Positions 17,037 to 25,375 of a stretch of DNA of 64,000 bases are shown here, in pieces. The notes under the pieces are model-generated. The model searched no databases. It was not told where the DNA came from and worked only from the letters and a program-made list of their open reading frames with translations. This DNA is from JAEZHK01 sp040768845 (GTDB taxonomy: Bacteria > Bacillota > Clostridia > Christensenellales > Aristaeellaceae): positions 124,001 to 188,000 of the forward strand of contig JAXGME010000008.1 of assembly GCA_040768845.1 (NCBI GenBank). Direction: 5' to 3'. Within the stretch, counting starts at the first letter, position 1; every line of letters starts with the position of its first letter. A program made the position numbers and the translations under genes.

Positions 17037-17600
17037 TCACGCCCGCCGGAACGCGCAGGATGTCAGGTGGTCGTTGACCACGCCGACGGCCTGCAGCCAG
17101 GCGTAGACGATGGTGCTGCCCACGAATTTGAAGCCCAACGCCTTCAGATCGCGGCTGATTTCATCGGATAGCGGCGTATGGGCCGGCACCTGGGAGAAGC
17201 TCTCCCAGCGGTTCACTTGCGGCGCTCCGCCCACGTATCCCCACAAAAAGGCCTCCAGCGAGCCGTGCCTTTCGCACAGCGCGAAGTAGGCCTTCGCGTT
17301 TCCGACGGCGGCGCGGACCTTCAGCCGGTTGCGGATGACGCCGGGGTTTTGCAAAACCGCGGCGATCCTTTCCTCGTCCCATCGGGCGAGGGCCGCCGGG
17401 TCAAAGCCGTCGTAGGCCTCCGAAAGCGCGTCCATCTTCCGGAGGATCGTGGACCAGCTGAGCCCCGCCTGCTGGCCCTCAAGGATCAGCATTTTGAAAA
17501 GCGCCCGTTCATCGTGCTCCGGCACGCCCCAGACGCTGTCATGGTAGTCCTGCTCCGGGCCGGGCTTTTCCGCCCAGCCGCAGCGGGTGATCTCCGCCAT
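17037..17600 (-). CDS. tag: DNA-3-methyladenine glycosylase I
   Basis: Tag removes 3-methyladenine from alkylated DNA as the first step of base excision repair. The start at 17600 (MAEITRCGWAEKPG) is seven bases after AGGAGG and gives 187 residues, the same length as E. coli Tag. The RCGW N-terminus, the YHDSVWGVPEHDERALFKML segment and QQAGLSWSTILRK are family hallmarks. C-terminal Cys and His residues (NDHLTSC) fit the zinc-binding end. It is a stand-alone housekeeping gene between sugar operons, with an extended -10 promoter directly upstream. Confidence 0.95.
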   Translation of the reverse strand: MAEITRCGWAEKPGPEQDYHDSVWGVPEHDERALFKMLILEGQQAGLSWSTILRKMDALSEAYDGFDPAALARWDEERIAAVLQNPGVIRNRLKVRAAVGNAKAYFALCERHGSLEAFLWGYVGGAPQVNRWESFSQVPAHTPLSDEISRDLKALGFKFVGSTIVYAWLQAVGVVNDHLTSCAFRRA

Positions 17601-17621
17601 GGGCATCCCTCCTCTTCCCCG

Positions 17622-17627
17622 ATTATA
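17622..17627 (-). promoter_or_regulatory. extended -10 promoter of tag
   Basis: On the minus strand TGCTATAAT gives a TGnTATAAT extended -10 box; the -35 region is poor. It sits immediately after the terminator of the upstream operon. Confidence 0.65.
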
Positions 17628-17631
17628 GCAC

Positions 17632-17669
17632 AAAGCCGCCGGCCTGTTTCGCCGGCCGGCGGCTTTTTT
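17632..17669. terminator. bidirectional-looking terminator of the SMP-30 operon
   Basis: A 10-bp stem GCCGCCGGCC/GGCCGGCGGC (17635-17644 with 17654-17663) is flanked by AAA and TTTTTT. On the minus strand, the operon's direction, the hairpin is followed by TTTG. Confidence 0.75.
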
Positions 17670-17678
17670 CGGGCGCTC

Positions 17679-18674
17679 CTACGGCTCGATCTCGATCAGA
17701 CTCATGGTGGCGGGCATTTCGTGGGCGGTGTTGACCTTCTGGTCGTCCACCACCAGGTCAAAGCAGCTGACGACGATCTGGCCGTTCCACACGCAGGGCT
17801 CGCCGGGCTCGTCCAGCCCGCCGTCAAAGCCGTCACAGTCGGGGCTCTGGGCGATGCGGGTGATGACGCCCTCCGGCGAGATTCTTCCGATGGCGTTGGC
17901 GGAGAAGTCCGCCACGTAGATGTTGCCGAATTCGTCGATGGTCATGCCGTCGGTGGTGAGCAGGTTCTCCGGATCGCGGCACCACAGCTCGTTTTTCAGC
18001 ACCTTCGCGCCGTTCCCGGACAGGGTGAGCCGGTGCACCGCGCCGTCGCCGAAGTTGCCGATCACCAGCCGGCCCTCCCGGTCAAACACGATGCCGTCCA
18101 CGCCGTACTGGCACCTGGGGTTTTCGGTCACGAAGGTTTCCAGGATGTTGGGGTCGGCGAGGGTGTTGGTCACGCGGATGTCGTGGTCATCCAGCCGGAA
18201 GCGATAGACGCAGCTCATCAGCTTTCCCTCCGGGCCGGGAACCTTGGCCAGCGTGGACTGGGTGACGTACAGGTGTTCCCCGCGGATGCGGATGCCGTTG
18301 GGGTGCTCCATGCCGTCGGCCACCACGGTCACCCTTTCCACGCGGTCGCCGTCCACGCGCACCCGCAGGATGCGCCCGGTGAACAGAAGGTCCTCCCGGC
18401 CGGTCCAGCCGGGGTTGTCCACGATGTAGAGATCGCCGTCCGGCCCGAAGGCGATGCCCATGGAGCGCGCCTCGCCGGTGGCGGGGTTTTTCGGCACGTC
18501 AAACCACTTGCGGACGGACTTGTCCTTGCCGATCTTCACGATGCAGCTGGGCATGCTCATATCGGCGAAGTTGGGGCAGGAGAGGATCAGGTTGCCTTCC
18601 CGGTCGATCTCCATGCCGTCGGGGGTGGAAACGTATTCCTCCGGCAGCAGCATGAAAAGCCTGGGCGTCTGCAT
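17679..18674 (-). CDS. SMP-30/gluconolactonase-like protein
   Basis: The 331-residue protein starts seven bases after AGGAGG. It has the repeated blades of an SMP-30/Gluconolactonase/LRE beta-propeller: TPDGMEIDREGNLIL, GIAFGPDGDLYIVDNPG, HPNGIRIRGEHLYVT, GVDGIVFDREGRLVIGNFG and TTDGMTIDEFGNIYVADF. The Glu, Asn and Asp residues in these blades are the usual divalent-metal ligands. Family members hydrolyse sugar lactones to sugar acids. As the last gene of a minus-strand operon with a kinase and dehydrogenases, it is a plausible lactonase of the pathway. The substrate is inferred only from context. Confidence 0.85.
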   Translation of the reverse strand: MQTPRLFMLLPEEYVSTPDGMEIDREGNLILSCPNFADMSMPSCIVKIGKDKSVRKWFDVPKNPATGEARSMGIAFGPDGDLYIVDNPGWTGREDLLFTGRILRVRVDGDRVERVTVVADGMEHPNGIRIRGEHLYVTQSTLAKVPGPEGKLMSCVYRFRLDDHDIRVTNTLADPNILETFVTENPRCQYGVDGIVFDREGRLVIGNFGDGAVHRLTLSGNGAKVLKNELWCRDPENLLTTDGMTIDEFGNIYVADFSANAIGRISPEGVITRIAQSPDCDGFDGGLDEPGEPCVWNGQIVVSCFDLVVDDQKVNTAHEMPATMSLIEIEP

Positions 18675-18688
18675 GGGATGACCTCCTT

Positions 18689-20209
18689 TTACTTGCCCGC
18701 CATCCGGGCGTACACCGGCAGAAGCGACTGGTAGCACAGCTCGAAGGTTTCCTTGACCGGCTTATAGGCCGCCACGTTTTTCGGGATGGGCTGGCTGACG
18801 TACTTGATTTGGATGAACTTGTCGATGGCGTCAAAATCGCGGAACAGCCCGGCGCCCACGCCGCCGGTCACGGCCGCGCCCATGGAGGTGGCCTCCTCCA
18901 GCAGCACCGGGGCCAGGATGCGGGCGTCGTAGATGTCGGCCATCATCTGGCGCCACACCGCGCCCTTGGCGCCGCCGCCGATGACCAGGATCTCGTCGAT
19001 GGGGATGTGCCTGCGGAGGATGTCCAGGATGACCGAAAGGTTCATCGTCACGCCCTCCAGCACGCTCCGGAGCATGTCGCGGCGTTGGTTTTCCATCTTG
19101 AGGCCCACGAAGGCGCCGCGGGCGTCCACGTTCCAGCGGGGGGCGCGCTCGCCCAGCAGGTAGGGCAGAAACACCACGCCGTTCGCGCCCACCGGGCTTT
19201 CGGCGATTTCGGCGTCGATCAGCTGGTAGGGGCTCAGGCCCAGGCGCTGGGCCTCGAAGGTTTCAAACCTGCACACCTGATCCTTCAGCCAGGCGTAGGC
19301 GCCGCCGGCGGACTGCATGGTGCCGTTGGGCGCGTAAAGCCCCGGCACGATGTGGGCCCAGGTGACGGTGCGCATGGCCTCGTCCAGCACCGGCTTTTCA
19401 CTGGTGGTGGCGATCCAGGCGGAGGAGCCGATGTAGCTGAAGCTCTTGCCGGGGCGCACGGAGCCGGCGCCCACGTTGGCGCACACGCCGTCGCCGCCGC
19501 CCATCACCACGCGGGTGCCCTCGGCCAGGCCGGTCTGCGCCGCCGCGTCCGCCGTAACGCCGCCCGCCACGAAGGTGGAGGGCACGATCTTCGGGAACTT
19601 GTCAAAGTCCACCCCGGCGTACTCGATCAGCTGCTGGGACCAGTCGAGGGTTTTCAGGTCCACGCAGGCGTTGGACGAGGCATCCGACGGCTCGGTGTAG
19701 AATTCGCCGGTGAGCTTCATCACGATGTAGTCCTTGGCGTTTAAGGTCTTGTAGGTAGCCCGGTAGATTTCCGGCTCGTTGTCCCGCACCCACATCAGCT
19801 TTTGCAGGCCGTAGGAGGCGGCGTTCCGGTGGCCGACGATGCCGTAGAACGCCCGCAGCGGGATCTTCTCCTCCAGCGCGCGCTGCTGCGCCTGGGCCCG
19901 CTGGTCGGCCCAGATGATGGACTTGCGAAGGGGCGCGCCGCTTCTGTCCACGCAGAGACAGCCCATCATCTGCCCGCTGAAGGACACGACTTCGATGTCG
20001 GTGTTGGCCACGCCGGTTTCGGCGATCAGCGCCCGGGAGGTTTCGCACACCGCGCGCCACCAGTCCGCCGGGTCCTGCTCCACCCAGGTTTCGTTGAAGT
20101 AGTCGGTGTCGTAGGCGTACACGGCGGAGCCGATGAGCGCCCCTTCCTCGCTGAACAGCGTCGCCTTGTTGCCCGACGTGCCCAGGTCGTGGGCCAGAAT
20201 GTACTTCAT
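18689..20209 (-). CDS. FGGY carbohydrate kinase, xylulokinase-like
   Basis: This is a 506-residue FGGY kinase with the N-terminal phosphate loop HDLGTSGNKATLF, the substrate segment VVSFSGQMMGCLCVD, IIWADQRA, and the second-lobe loop VMGGGDGVCANVGAG. EILVIGGGAKGAVWRQMMAD near the C-terminus is the adenine-binding region. It is closest in pattern to xylulokinases, which phosphorylate a ketose at its terminal carbon, but GQMMGC differs from the canonical GQMHG. It lies 14 bases from the lactonase-like gene and one base from the dehydrogenase stop. I infer that it phosphorylates a pathway intermediate before aldol cleavage. Confidence 0.9.
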   Translation of the reverse strand: MKYILAHDLGTSGNKATLFSEEGALIGSAVYAYDTDYFNETWVEQDPADWWRAVCETSRALIAETGVANTDIEVVSFSGQMMGCLCVDRSGAPLRKSIIWADQRAQAQQRALEEKIPLRAFYGIVGHRNAASYGLQKLMWVRDNEPEIYRATYKTLNAKDYIVMKLTGEFYTEPSDASSNACVDLKTLDWSQQLIEYAGVDFDKFPKIVPSTFVAGGVTADAAAQTGLAEGTRVVMGGGDGVCANVGAGSVRPGKSFSYIGSSAWIATTSEKPVLDEAMRTVTWAHIVPGLYAPNGTMQSAGGAYAWLKDQVCRFETFEAQRLGLSPYQLIDAEIAESPVGANGVVFLPYLLGERAPRWNVDARGAFVGLKMENQRRDMLRSVLEGVTMNLSVILDILRRHIPIDEILVIGGGAKGAVWRQMMADIYDARILAPVLLEEATSMGAAVTGGVGAGLFRDFDAIDKFIQIKYVSQPIPKNVAAYKPVKETFELCYQSLLPVYARMAGK

Positions 20210-20210
20210 G

Positions 20211-21140
20211 CTATCCCTCCCTCATGTCGCGGATCAGGTTGTCTAAGGCCATGCGGCCCATCTGGATGCTGGCGCCCCGGGTGGAGGCGGCGCAGTGGGC
20301 GCCCAGCACCGCGTTGTCCAGTTTGAACCATTCGGGGTCCGGCGGCTCGCGGCGGAAGGCGTCCAGCCCCGCGCCGCCGATTTTGCCCGCCTTGAGGGCG
20401 CGAAGCAGCGCATCCTCGTCCACCAGGCCGCCGCGGGCGGTGTTGATCAAAACGGCCGTAGGCTTCATCAGGGCCAGCCGGGCCGCGTTTACGAAGTTTT
20501 CGGTATCGGGCAGAAGGGGCATGTGCAGGCTGATGAAGTCGGCCTCGCGGAAGATGGCTTCGGGCTCGGCCCGCTCGACGCCGTTTTCGGCGGCGAAGGC
20601 CTCGTCCCAGACCACGTCGTAGGCCAGGACGCGCATGTCAAACCCCCGGGCGCGGCGGGCCACCAGGCGGCCGATGGCGCCGAGGCCGATTAGGCCCAGG
20701 GTGGCGCCGGTCACATCCCGGGTGGTGATCTTGGACCAGTCGCCCGCGCGGCAGCGGCGGTCGATGACAATGAGCCTGCGCGCCAGCGCCAGCATCAGCG
20801 CCATGGCGTAGTCGGCCACGGCGGCGGCGTTGGCGCCCACGGCGCGGGAAACCCGGATGCCCCGGGCGGCGGCGGCGTCCAGATCGATGTTGTCCACGCC
20901 CACGCCGTACTTGGCGATGGCGCGAAGGCTGGGCGCGGCGGCGATCACCTCCGCGTCCAGCGGGTCCACGCCCACGATCACCCCGGCGCAGGGCGCGATT
21001 TTTTCGATCATCTGCGCCTTGGTCAGGATGCCGCCGGTGTCGTTTACGATCGCCTCAAGGCCCGCGGCCTTCAGCCGGTCAAAGAGCGCGGGCTCCTCCC
21101 TTCCGAAGGAGCGGGGCGTGACGAGCACCTTTTCAGCCAT
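20211..21140 (-). CDS. D-2-hydroxyacid dehydrogenase (SerA-like)
   Basis: The 309-residue enzyme follows GGAGGG. It is a D-isomer-specific 2-hydroxyacid dehydrogenase: AIAKYGVGVDNID is the phosphoglycerate-dehydrogenase-like catalytic domain segment and LGLIGLGAIGRLVARRA is the NAD loop. LINTARGGLVDEDALL carries the substrate-binding Arg, and GAHCAAST gives the catalytic His in an unusual setting (TPHxGAST is common). It lacks the C-terminal ACT domain of true SerA. In this operon it probably oxidises or reduces a sugar acid at C2. The product cannot be fixed from sequence. Confidence 0.9.
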   Translation of the reverse strand: MAEKVLVTPRSFGREEPALFDRLKAAGLEAIVNDTGGILTKAQMIEKIAPCAGVIVGVDPLDAEVIAAAPSLRAIAKYGVGVDNIDLDAAAARGIRVSRAVGANAAAVADYAMALMLALARRLIVIDRRCRAGDWSKITTRDVTGATLGLIGLGAIGRLVARRARGFDMRVLAYDVVWDEAFAAENGVERAEPEAIFREADFISLHMPLLPDTENFVNAARLALMKPTAVLINTARGGLVDEDALLRALKAGKIGGAGLDAFRREPPDPEWFKLDNAVLGAHCAASTRGASIQMGRMALDNLIRDMREG

Positions 21141-21159
21141 GGGATTCCCTCCTCGGGCG

Positions 21160-22092
21160 TTACTTGCGGGCGAGGGCGTCGCAAAGGGCCAGCCGCTCGC
21201 CGGAGATGTCCACGTGAAAGACCTCGGCGATCACCTGGGTCCAGCCGTGGATGAAGTAGATCCATCCGTCCTCGATCAAAAGCCCCCGCCCGGCCCGCTG
21301 GGCCTCGGCCTGGTGCATGAATTCCAGCGTGCCGCGGTAGTTGAACTCCCAGGCGACGCCCTTTTCCGGGAAGCGGCACCCGTCCGTCAGCGGGGAGCCG
21401 GGACGGTCCTTGCCAAGGCCCGTGGCGTTGACCACCATGGACCCCGCCGGCAGCGACTCCACGATGCGGTCGTTGAGCGCGCTCCGGGGGCACAGGTGGA
21501 AGCTGAGGGGCACGCGGGAATCCCGGAGGATGTTCACGGCCTCGGCCAGCCTCGGCGCGGAGCGGTTGGTCATGTGGATGCGCCGGGGCACGTTGTCCCC
21601 GTGCTTTTCCTCGCCCAGGTAGGCGCTGACGGCCAGTGCGCTGCCGCCGGCGCCCAGCACGCACACCTCGGCGGCGGGGTTTTTCCGCCAGTAGTCCGCC
21701 GGCAGGAAGGCGTCCAGCGCCAGCCCCACGGTGATGGGGTCCTTCGCGTGGCCGCACAGCCTTCCGTCGGCCTTCGAAATGGAGCTCAGCTCGCCAAAGA
21801 GGCGGGCGTAGGGGTCCAGGTACTCGAAAAGGTCCCGACAGGCGGCGAGAAGGTCGATCTTGTGGGTGGTGACCAGCGCGCCCATCGAGAGCGGATCGCT
21901 CTTGATAAACGAAACCACCCGGCGATAGTCCTCCGCGGGCGCGTGGATCGCGATGTCGATGCCCTTGATGACGCCGTCAATGCCCAGCGCCTTCGCCCAG
22001 ACGGGGAAGATCCGCATGATGGACGACTGACCGGTGGTGACGCCGATGAAGTACATGGTGGGGCGGTCGGCCGGAGCGGGAAGCGTGATCAT
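21160..22092 (-). CDS. shikimate-dehydrogenase-like oxidoreductase, divergent
   Basis: The 310-residue protein has the AroE layout. The N-terminal substrate domain keeps the catalytic-type Lys in GALVTTHKIDLL and Asp in CGHAKDPITVG. VCVLGAGGSALAVSAYLGE is the NAD(P) loop and MTNRSAPRL the cofactor-specificity strand. The shikimate-binding SLSP stretch of true AroE is replaced by GVTTGQSSIMRIFP. The start at 22092 follows AAGGGGG. In this catabolic operon a role on a cyclic polyol or sugar acid is likelier than in aromatic amino-acid synthesis. The gene is a specialised paralogue of unknown substrate. Confidence 0.82.
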   Translation of the reverse strand: MITLPAPADRPTMYFIGVTTGQSSIMRIFPVWAKALGIDGVIKGIDIAIHAPAEDYRRVVSFIKSDPLSMGALVTTHKIDLLAACRDLFEYLDPYARLFGELSSISKADGRLCGHAKDPITVGLALDAFLPADYWRKNPAAEVCVLGAGGSALAVSAYLGEEKHGDNVPRRIHMTNRSAPRLAEAVNILRDSRVPLSFHLCPRSALNDRIVESLPAGSMVVNATGLGKDRPGSPLTDGCRFPEKGVAWEFNYRGTLEFMHQAEAQRAGRGLLIEDGWIYFIHGWTQVIAEVFHVDISGERLALCDALARK

Positions 22093-22160
22093 GATAGTCC
22101 CCCTTACGTACAATATCAGATGGAATCGGGAAAGCGCAACCGTATTCTGCGGGACGGGCC

Positions 22161-23093
22161 TCAGCCCGCCAGCGCCCGCGCGGGGTTCGCCCGGGTGATG
22201 GCCGCAAGGTCCGCCTCCGGAACCCCCGCCGCCCGGAGGCGCGGCAGGAACCGCTCGATCAGATCGGTGAGGGCGATTTCGCCGCCGTAGCGCCCGAGGC
22301 GCGCCGCGGTGGTATCCAGCGACAGAAGCAGCCTGTCCCGGCAGCCCTTTTCCAGCATGTGCAGAATCAGCCGGATCTCGGACGCGTCGTCGTGGTACTT
22401 AAAGCGGCCGATGGTGTCGTACTCCAGGTACGCGCCGGTGGCGGCCACCGCCTCGTGGGGGCGGAAGTCCTCCGCCTGGCGGTCCAGGTGGCACACCATG
22501 ATCCGCGCCGGCGAAAGGCCCTCGCCCTCGCAAAGCCCCACCGCCGCCACCGCGTCGGTATCCGCCTCGGTGTGCAGAATCAGCGCCGCGCCGCCGCGCG
22601 CCGCCGCCCGCGCCGCCGCCCGGAGCATGCGGCCCGCGCGGCCCGAAAGATCCTCGGACCCCAGCGCCGCCTTGACCGCCCCCGCGCGGATGGCCAGGCG
22701 CCGCCCGCCGTCCGCCACGCCCACCGTCAGCTCCATCAGAAAGCGCTCATAGAGCGCGCCCTCGTCCTGGAAAAACAGCGGTGCGTCCGCCGGGTAGAAC
22801 ATGGGGCGGTGGTAGCCCGTGACGGTGACGACGGCCACGCCGCTTTCCCGGCTGATGCGCGAAAGCGCCGCCGCGTCGCGCCCCGCGCCGCCGGGCTGCG
22901 CGTCCACCACCGCGCCGCCGCCGGCCGCGCGGTAGTCGTTAAGCTCCAACCGGGACTTCTCCTCGTCGTCTATCCGCAGCGCCGGGTTCGCCTCCGCCGC
23001 GGGCGTCGCCCGGACAATCAGGTGCTCGTGCGCCTGGCAATGCCCCAGCTGCGAAGGCGCAACCGGGCCCAGCACGGTCTCTACCGTCGGCAT
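22161..23093 (-). CDS. phosphotriesterase-family metal hydrolase
   Basis: The 310-residue protein starts after AGGAGG. It is an amidohydrolase-fold phosphotriesterase homologue: GHCQAHEHLIV supplies the HxH pair, IRAGAVKAALGS the bridging Lys, LILHTEAD and MVCHLDRQ the two further His residues, and LLLSLDTT the Asp. The binuclear metal site is therefore complete. Bacterial members of this family outside the pesticide hydrolases are often lactonases or phospholactonases. It is the first gene of the five-gene operon, so hydrolysis of a lactone or phospholactone is the simplest idea. This is inference. Confidence 0.87.
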   Translation of the reverse strand: MPTVETVLGPVAPSQLGHCQAHEHLIVRATPAAEANPALRIDDEEKSRLELNDYRAAGGGAVVDAQPGGAGRDAAALSRISRESGVAVVTVTGYHRPMFYPADAPLFFQDEGALYERFLMELTVGVADGGRRLAIRAGAVKAALGSEDLSGRAGRMLRAAARAAARGGAALILHTEADTDAVAAVGLCEGEGLSPARIMVCHLDRQAEDFRPHEAVAATGAYLEYDTIGRFKYHDDASEIRLILHMLEKGCRDRLLLSLDTTAARLGRYGGEIALTDLIERFLPRLRAAGVPEADLAAITRANPARALAG

Positions 23094-23125
23094 ATTCGCC
23101 TCCTGAAATGATGCTAAGATTCAAT

Positions 23126-23153
23126 ATCATATTGTTACTACATTATGTCGCAA
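23126..23153 (-). promoter_or_regulatory. promoter of the phosphotriesterase-SMP-30 operon
   Basis: On the minus strand TTGCGA (23148-23153) and TATGAT (23126-23131) are 16 bases apart. The -35 overlaps ATTATGTC (23142-23149), an 8-mer also present in the operator region at 24148-24155, so the GntR protein could repress here too. Confidence 0.6.
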
Positions 23154-23218
23154 GCATCGTACCACAACGCCGCGGGTTCGTCAAGGGGCTGCAAAAATTC
23201 GGCGCGGACCGCGCGGCG

Positions 23219-23974
23219 CTACACGCTGGTATCGATCAGAAGCGTGACCTCGAAGCGGTTCCGGTCGCCCCGATAGCGCGCCAGCGAGAATTCGATGGGC
23301 TCGTCCGCCTGGTTGTAGCCGATGGTGGTGAAAAAATGGATGGGCCGGCCCCGGTGCACGTCCAGCAGGTTGGCGTCCTGGGAATTGGCGGCCACCGCCT
23401 CCAGCACGCGGTTGACGCGGCAGATGCGCGTCTTTTCGCTGGCGGCCAGCACCTTGTACAGCGACTCGCGGGAGAAGTCGTGATCCAGCACGAAGGCGCA
23501 CTTGGAATAGGGCAGGTAGGTTTCCACGGTCACGATGGGGTCCGCGTCCGCGAAGCGAACCCGGTGCAGGTAGATGCACTTCTCGCCGGCGGGCATGTCA
23601 AAATGGGCGGCCACGCGCTCGGGCATCGTGACCACCTCAAAGGCCAGCATCCGGGTGGAGGGCTTGCAGCCGGTGCGCTCGATCTGCTCGTTGAAGGTCT
23701 CCAGGCGCTTGATGAAATCCTGCTTGATTTTGACCCGGGCCACAAAGGTGCCCTTGGACTTGATGCGGTACAGCCAGCCCTCCTGCACCAGTTCCGTGAT
23801 GGCCTGACGCACGGTGGTGCGGCTGATCTGGAACATTTCGGAGAGCTCCTTCTCGGTCGGGATCAGCGCATCCACCGGATAGCCGCCGCTTTTGATCGCC
23901 TCCAGGAGCAGGCTTTTGAGTTGAAAGTACAGCGGAATCGGCACAGACTTGTCCAATTTCTGCTGGTTCAGCAT
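23219..23974 (-). CDS. GntR/HutC-family transcriptional regulator
   Basis: The 251-residue protein starts seven bases after GGAGG. Residues about 12-78 are the GntR winged helix: IPLYFQLKSLLLEAI, then IPTEKELSEMFQISRTTVRQAI and LYRIKSKGTFV. The C-terminal half is a UTRA effector domain, with EKCIYLHRVRFADADPI and a late PIEFSLARYRGDRNRFEV. UTRA domains bind sugars, sugar phosphates or acids. It lies between two divergent catabolic units, and a perfect palindrome sits in the intergenic DNA. It is most likely the local repressor of both. Confidence 0.92.
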   Translation of the reverse strand: MLNQQKLDKSVPIPLYFQLKSLLLEAIKSGGYPVDALIPTEKELSEMFQISRTTVRQAITELVQEGWLYRIKSKGTFVARVKIKQDFIKRLETFNEQIERTGCKPSTRMLAFEVVTMPERVAAHFDMPAGEKCIYLHRVRFADADPIVTVETYLPYSKCAFVLDHDFSRESLYKVLAASEKTRICRVNRVLEAVAANSQDANLLDVHRGRPIHFFTTIGYNQADEPIEFSLARYRGDRNRFEVTLLIDTSV

Positions 23975-24020
23975 CCGATAACCTCCATCGCTATCGCATA
24001 AAACTCATTGTCACATCATA

Positions 24021-24048
24021 AGTATATCATGATTTCTCCGCGCTGCAA
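24021..24048 (-). promoter_or_regulatory. promoter of the GntR gene
   Basis: On the minus strand TTGCAG (24043-24048) and TATACT (24021-24026) are 16 bases apart. A TTATGATGTGAC stretch downstream of the -10 resembles half of the palindrome at 24153-24168. Confidence 0.6.
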
Positions 24049-24108
24049 AGCGGTTTTCGGAAATTTTCGGGCCGTCCGCACAAAATAACGCCTTTTTTCA
24101 ACCCATTG

Positions 24109-24137
24109 TTGACAATTGCCACACAAGCGGGTATACT
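24109..24137 (+). promoter_or_regulatory. sigma-A promoter of the dehydrogenase-aldolase unit
   Basis: TTGACA (24109-24114) and TATACT (24132-24137) are 17 bases apart, about 50 bases before the start codon. Confidence 0.85.
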
Positions 24138-24152
24138 GATAATGGTTATTAT

Positions 24153-24168
24153 GTCATAACGTTATGAC
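24153..24168. promoter_or_regulatory. operator palindrome, probable GntR site
   Basis: GTCATAACGTTATGAC is a perfect 16-bp palindrome just downstream of the transcription start expected from the -10 box. Its position would block initiation or early elongation, as for GntR/HutC repressors. Confidence 0.75.
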
Positions 24169-24188
24169 GTATTCGGGAGGTTATGGTT

Positions 24189-25319
24189 ATGGGATACGTA
24201 CCCGCGCCGGTTCGCGCCTGGGGTTCGCCCAGCCGCTACATTCAGGGCCCGGGCCTCATGCGGCAGTTGGAGAAGTACACCAGCGTGTATGGAAAACGCG
24301 TCGCGGCGGTCATCGACCAGTTCTTCTTCGAAACGCTGACGCAGGCGCTCAAGGCCCAGTTTGCCGGCACCGGCTCCGAGATCGAAACGGTCGTATTCAA
24401 CTCCGAGGTCACCGAACGCCAGATCGACGAAACCACCGAAACGCTGCGCGCCTTCGGCCCCACCGTGGTGGTGGGCATCGGCGGCGGCAAGACGCTGGAC
24501 ACCGCCAAGGCGGTGGCGGACAACTTCAAAACGCCGGTGGTCATCTGCCCCACCTCCGCCTCCACCGACGCGCCCACCAGCGCGCTGTCGGTCATCTACA
24601 AGGAAAACGGCGAGCATTCCCACGCCCGGCCCTACGTGGCCAACCCCAATCTGGTGCTGATGGACTCGTCGATCATCGCCAAGGCGCCCATCCGCTTTCT
24701 GGTGTCGGGCATGGGCGACGCCCTCTCCACCGTGTTTGAGGCCCGGGCCAACGCCCTCGCGGACCACGGCAACTACATCAACGAGGCTCAAGGCCCCTTC
24801 CGCCGGCCCAAGACGGCCATGGCCATCGCCGAAACCTGCTACGACACGCTGCTTGAGTGCGGCGTCGAGGCCAAGCTGGCGGCGGAGCGGGGGCTCGTCA
24901 CCGAGGCGGTGGAGAACATCATCGAGTGCAATACGCTGATGAGCGGCCTCGGCTTTGAGAACACCGGCTGCGCGGGCGCCCATTCGGTGGGCGACGGCAT
25001 CACCGGCCTTCCGGCGGGCGCCAAGTCGCTGCACGGCGAGCGCGTGGCCTTTGGCGTGATCTGCCAGCTGGTGGCCGAAAACGCCGAAAGCGCGCTGATC
25101 GGGGAAGTGGTGAACTTCTGCCTGGATGTGGGGCTGCCGGTGACCCTCGCCGACCTCTGGGTCGAAAAAACGCCGGAGAACCTCCGGGTCATCGCGGAAG
25201 TCAGCCAGCACTCCTTCTGGAACGCCGAGCCCTTCAACATTTCCATTGAGCAGATCATCGACGTGGTGCTCGCCGGCGACGCCATCGGCGAATACTTCAA
25301 GGCCAAGCGGGCCGGATAG
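24189..25319 (+). CDS. glycerol-dehydrogenase-family oxidoreductase
   Basis: I choose the ATG at 24189 because GGGAGG is eight bases upstream; the ATG at 24183 is only two bases from it. The 376-residue protein is of the GldA branch of iron-containing dehydrogenases: VVVGIGGGKTLDTAKAVAD binds NAD and CPTSASTDAPTSALSVIY is the family hallmark. SGMGDALST, GAHSVGDGI and SLHGERVAFG supply the Asp and two His metal ligands. It may reduce or oxidise the small aldehyde or ketone made by the aldolase encoded next to it. The pair is divergent from the GntR gene. Confidence 0.92.
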   Translation: MGYVPAPVRAWGSPSRYIQGPGLMRQLEKYTSVYGKRVAAVIDQFFFETLTQALKAQFAGTGSEIETVVFNSEVTERQIDETTETLRAFGPTVVVGIGGGKTLDTAKAVADNFKTPVVICPTSASTDAPTSALSVIYKENGEHSHARPYVANPNLVLMDSSIIAKAPIRFLVSGMGDALSTVFEARANALADHGNYINEAQGPFRRPKTAMAIAETCYDTLLECGVEAKLAAERGLVTEAVENIIECNTLMSGLGFENTGCAGAHSVGDGITGLPAGAKSLHGERVAFGVICQLVAENAESALIGEVVNFCLDVGLPVTLADLWVEKTPENLRVIAEVSQHSFWNAEPFNISIEQIIDVVLAGDAIGEYFKAKRAG

Positions 25320-25331
25320 GCCCGAACCTCC

Positions 25332-25350
25332 GGGGCGCCGCGGGCGCCCC
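25332..25350 (+). other. intergenic hairpin
   Basis: A GGGGCGCC/GGCGCCCC stem with a three-base loop lies between the dehydrogenase and aldolase genes. There is no T-run, so it is probably a processing or attenuation point within the two-gene operon. Confidence 0.45.
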
Positions 25351-25375
25351 GATTCATCCCAAAGGAGGGAGAACC

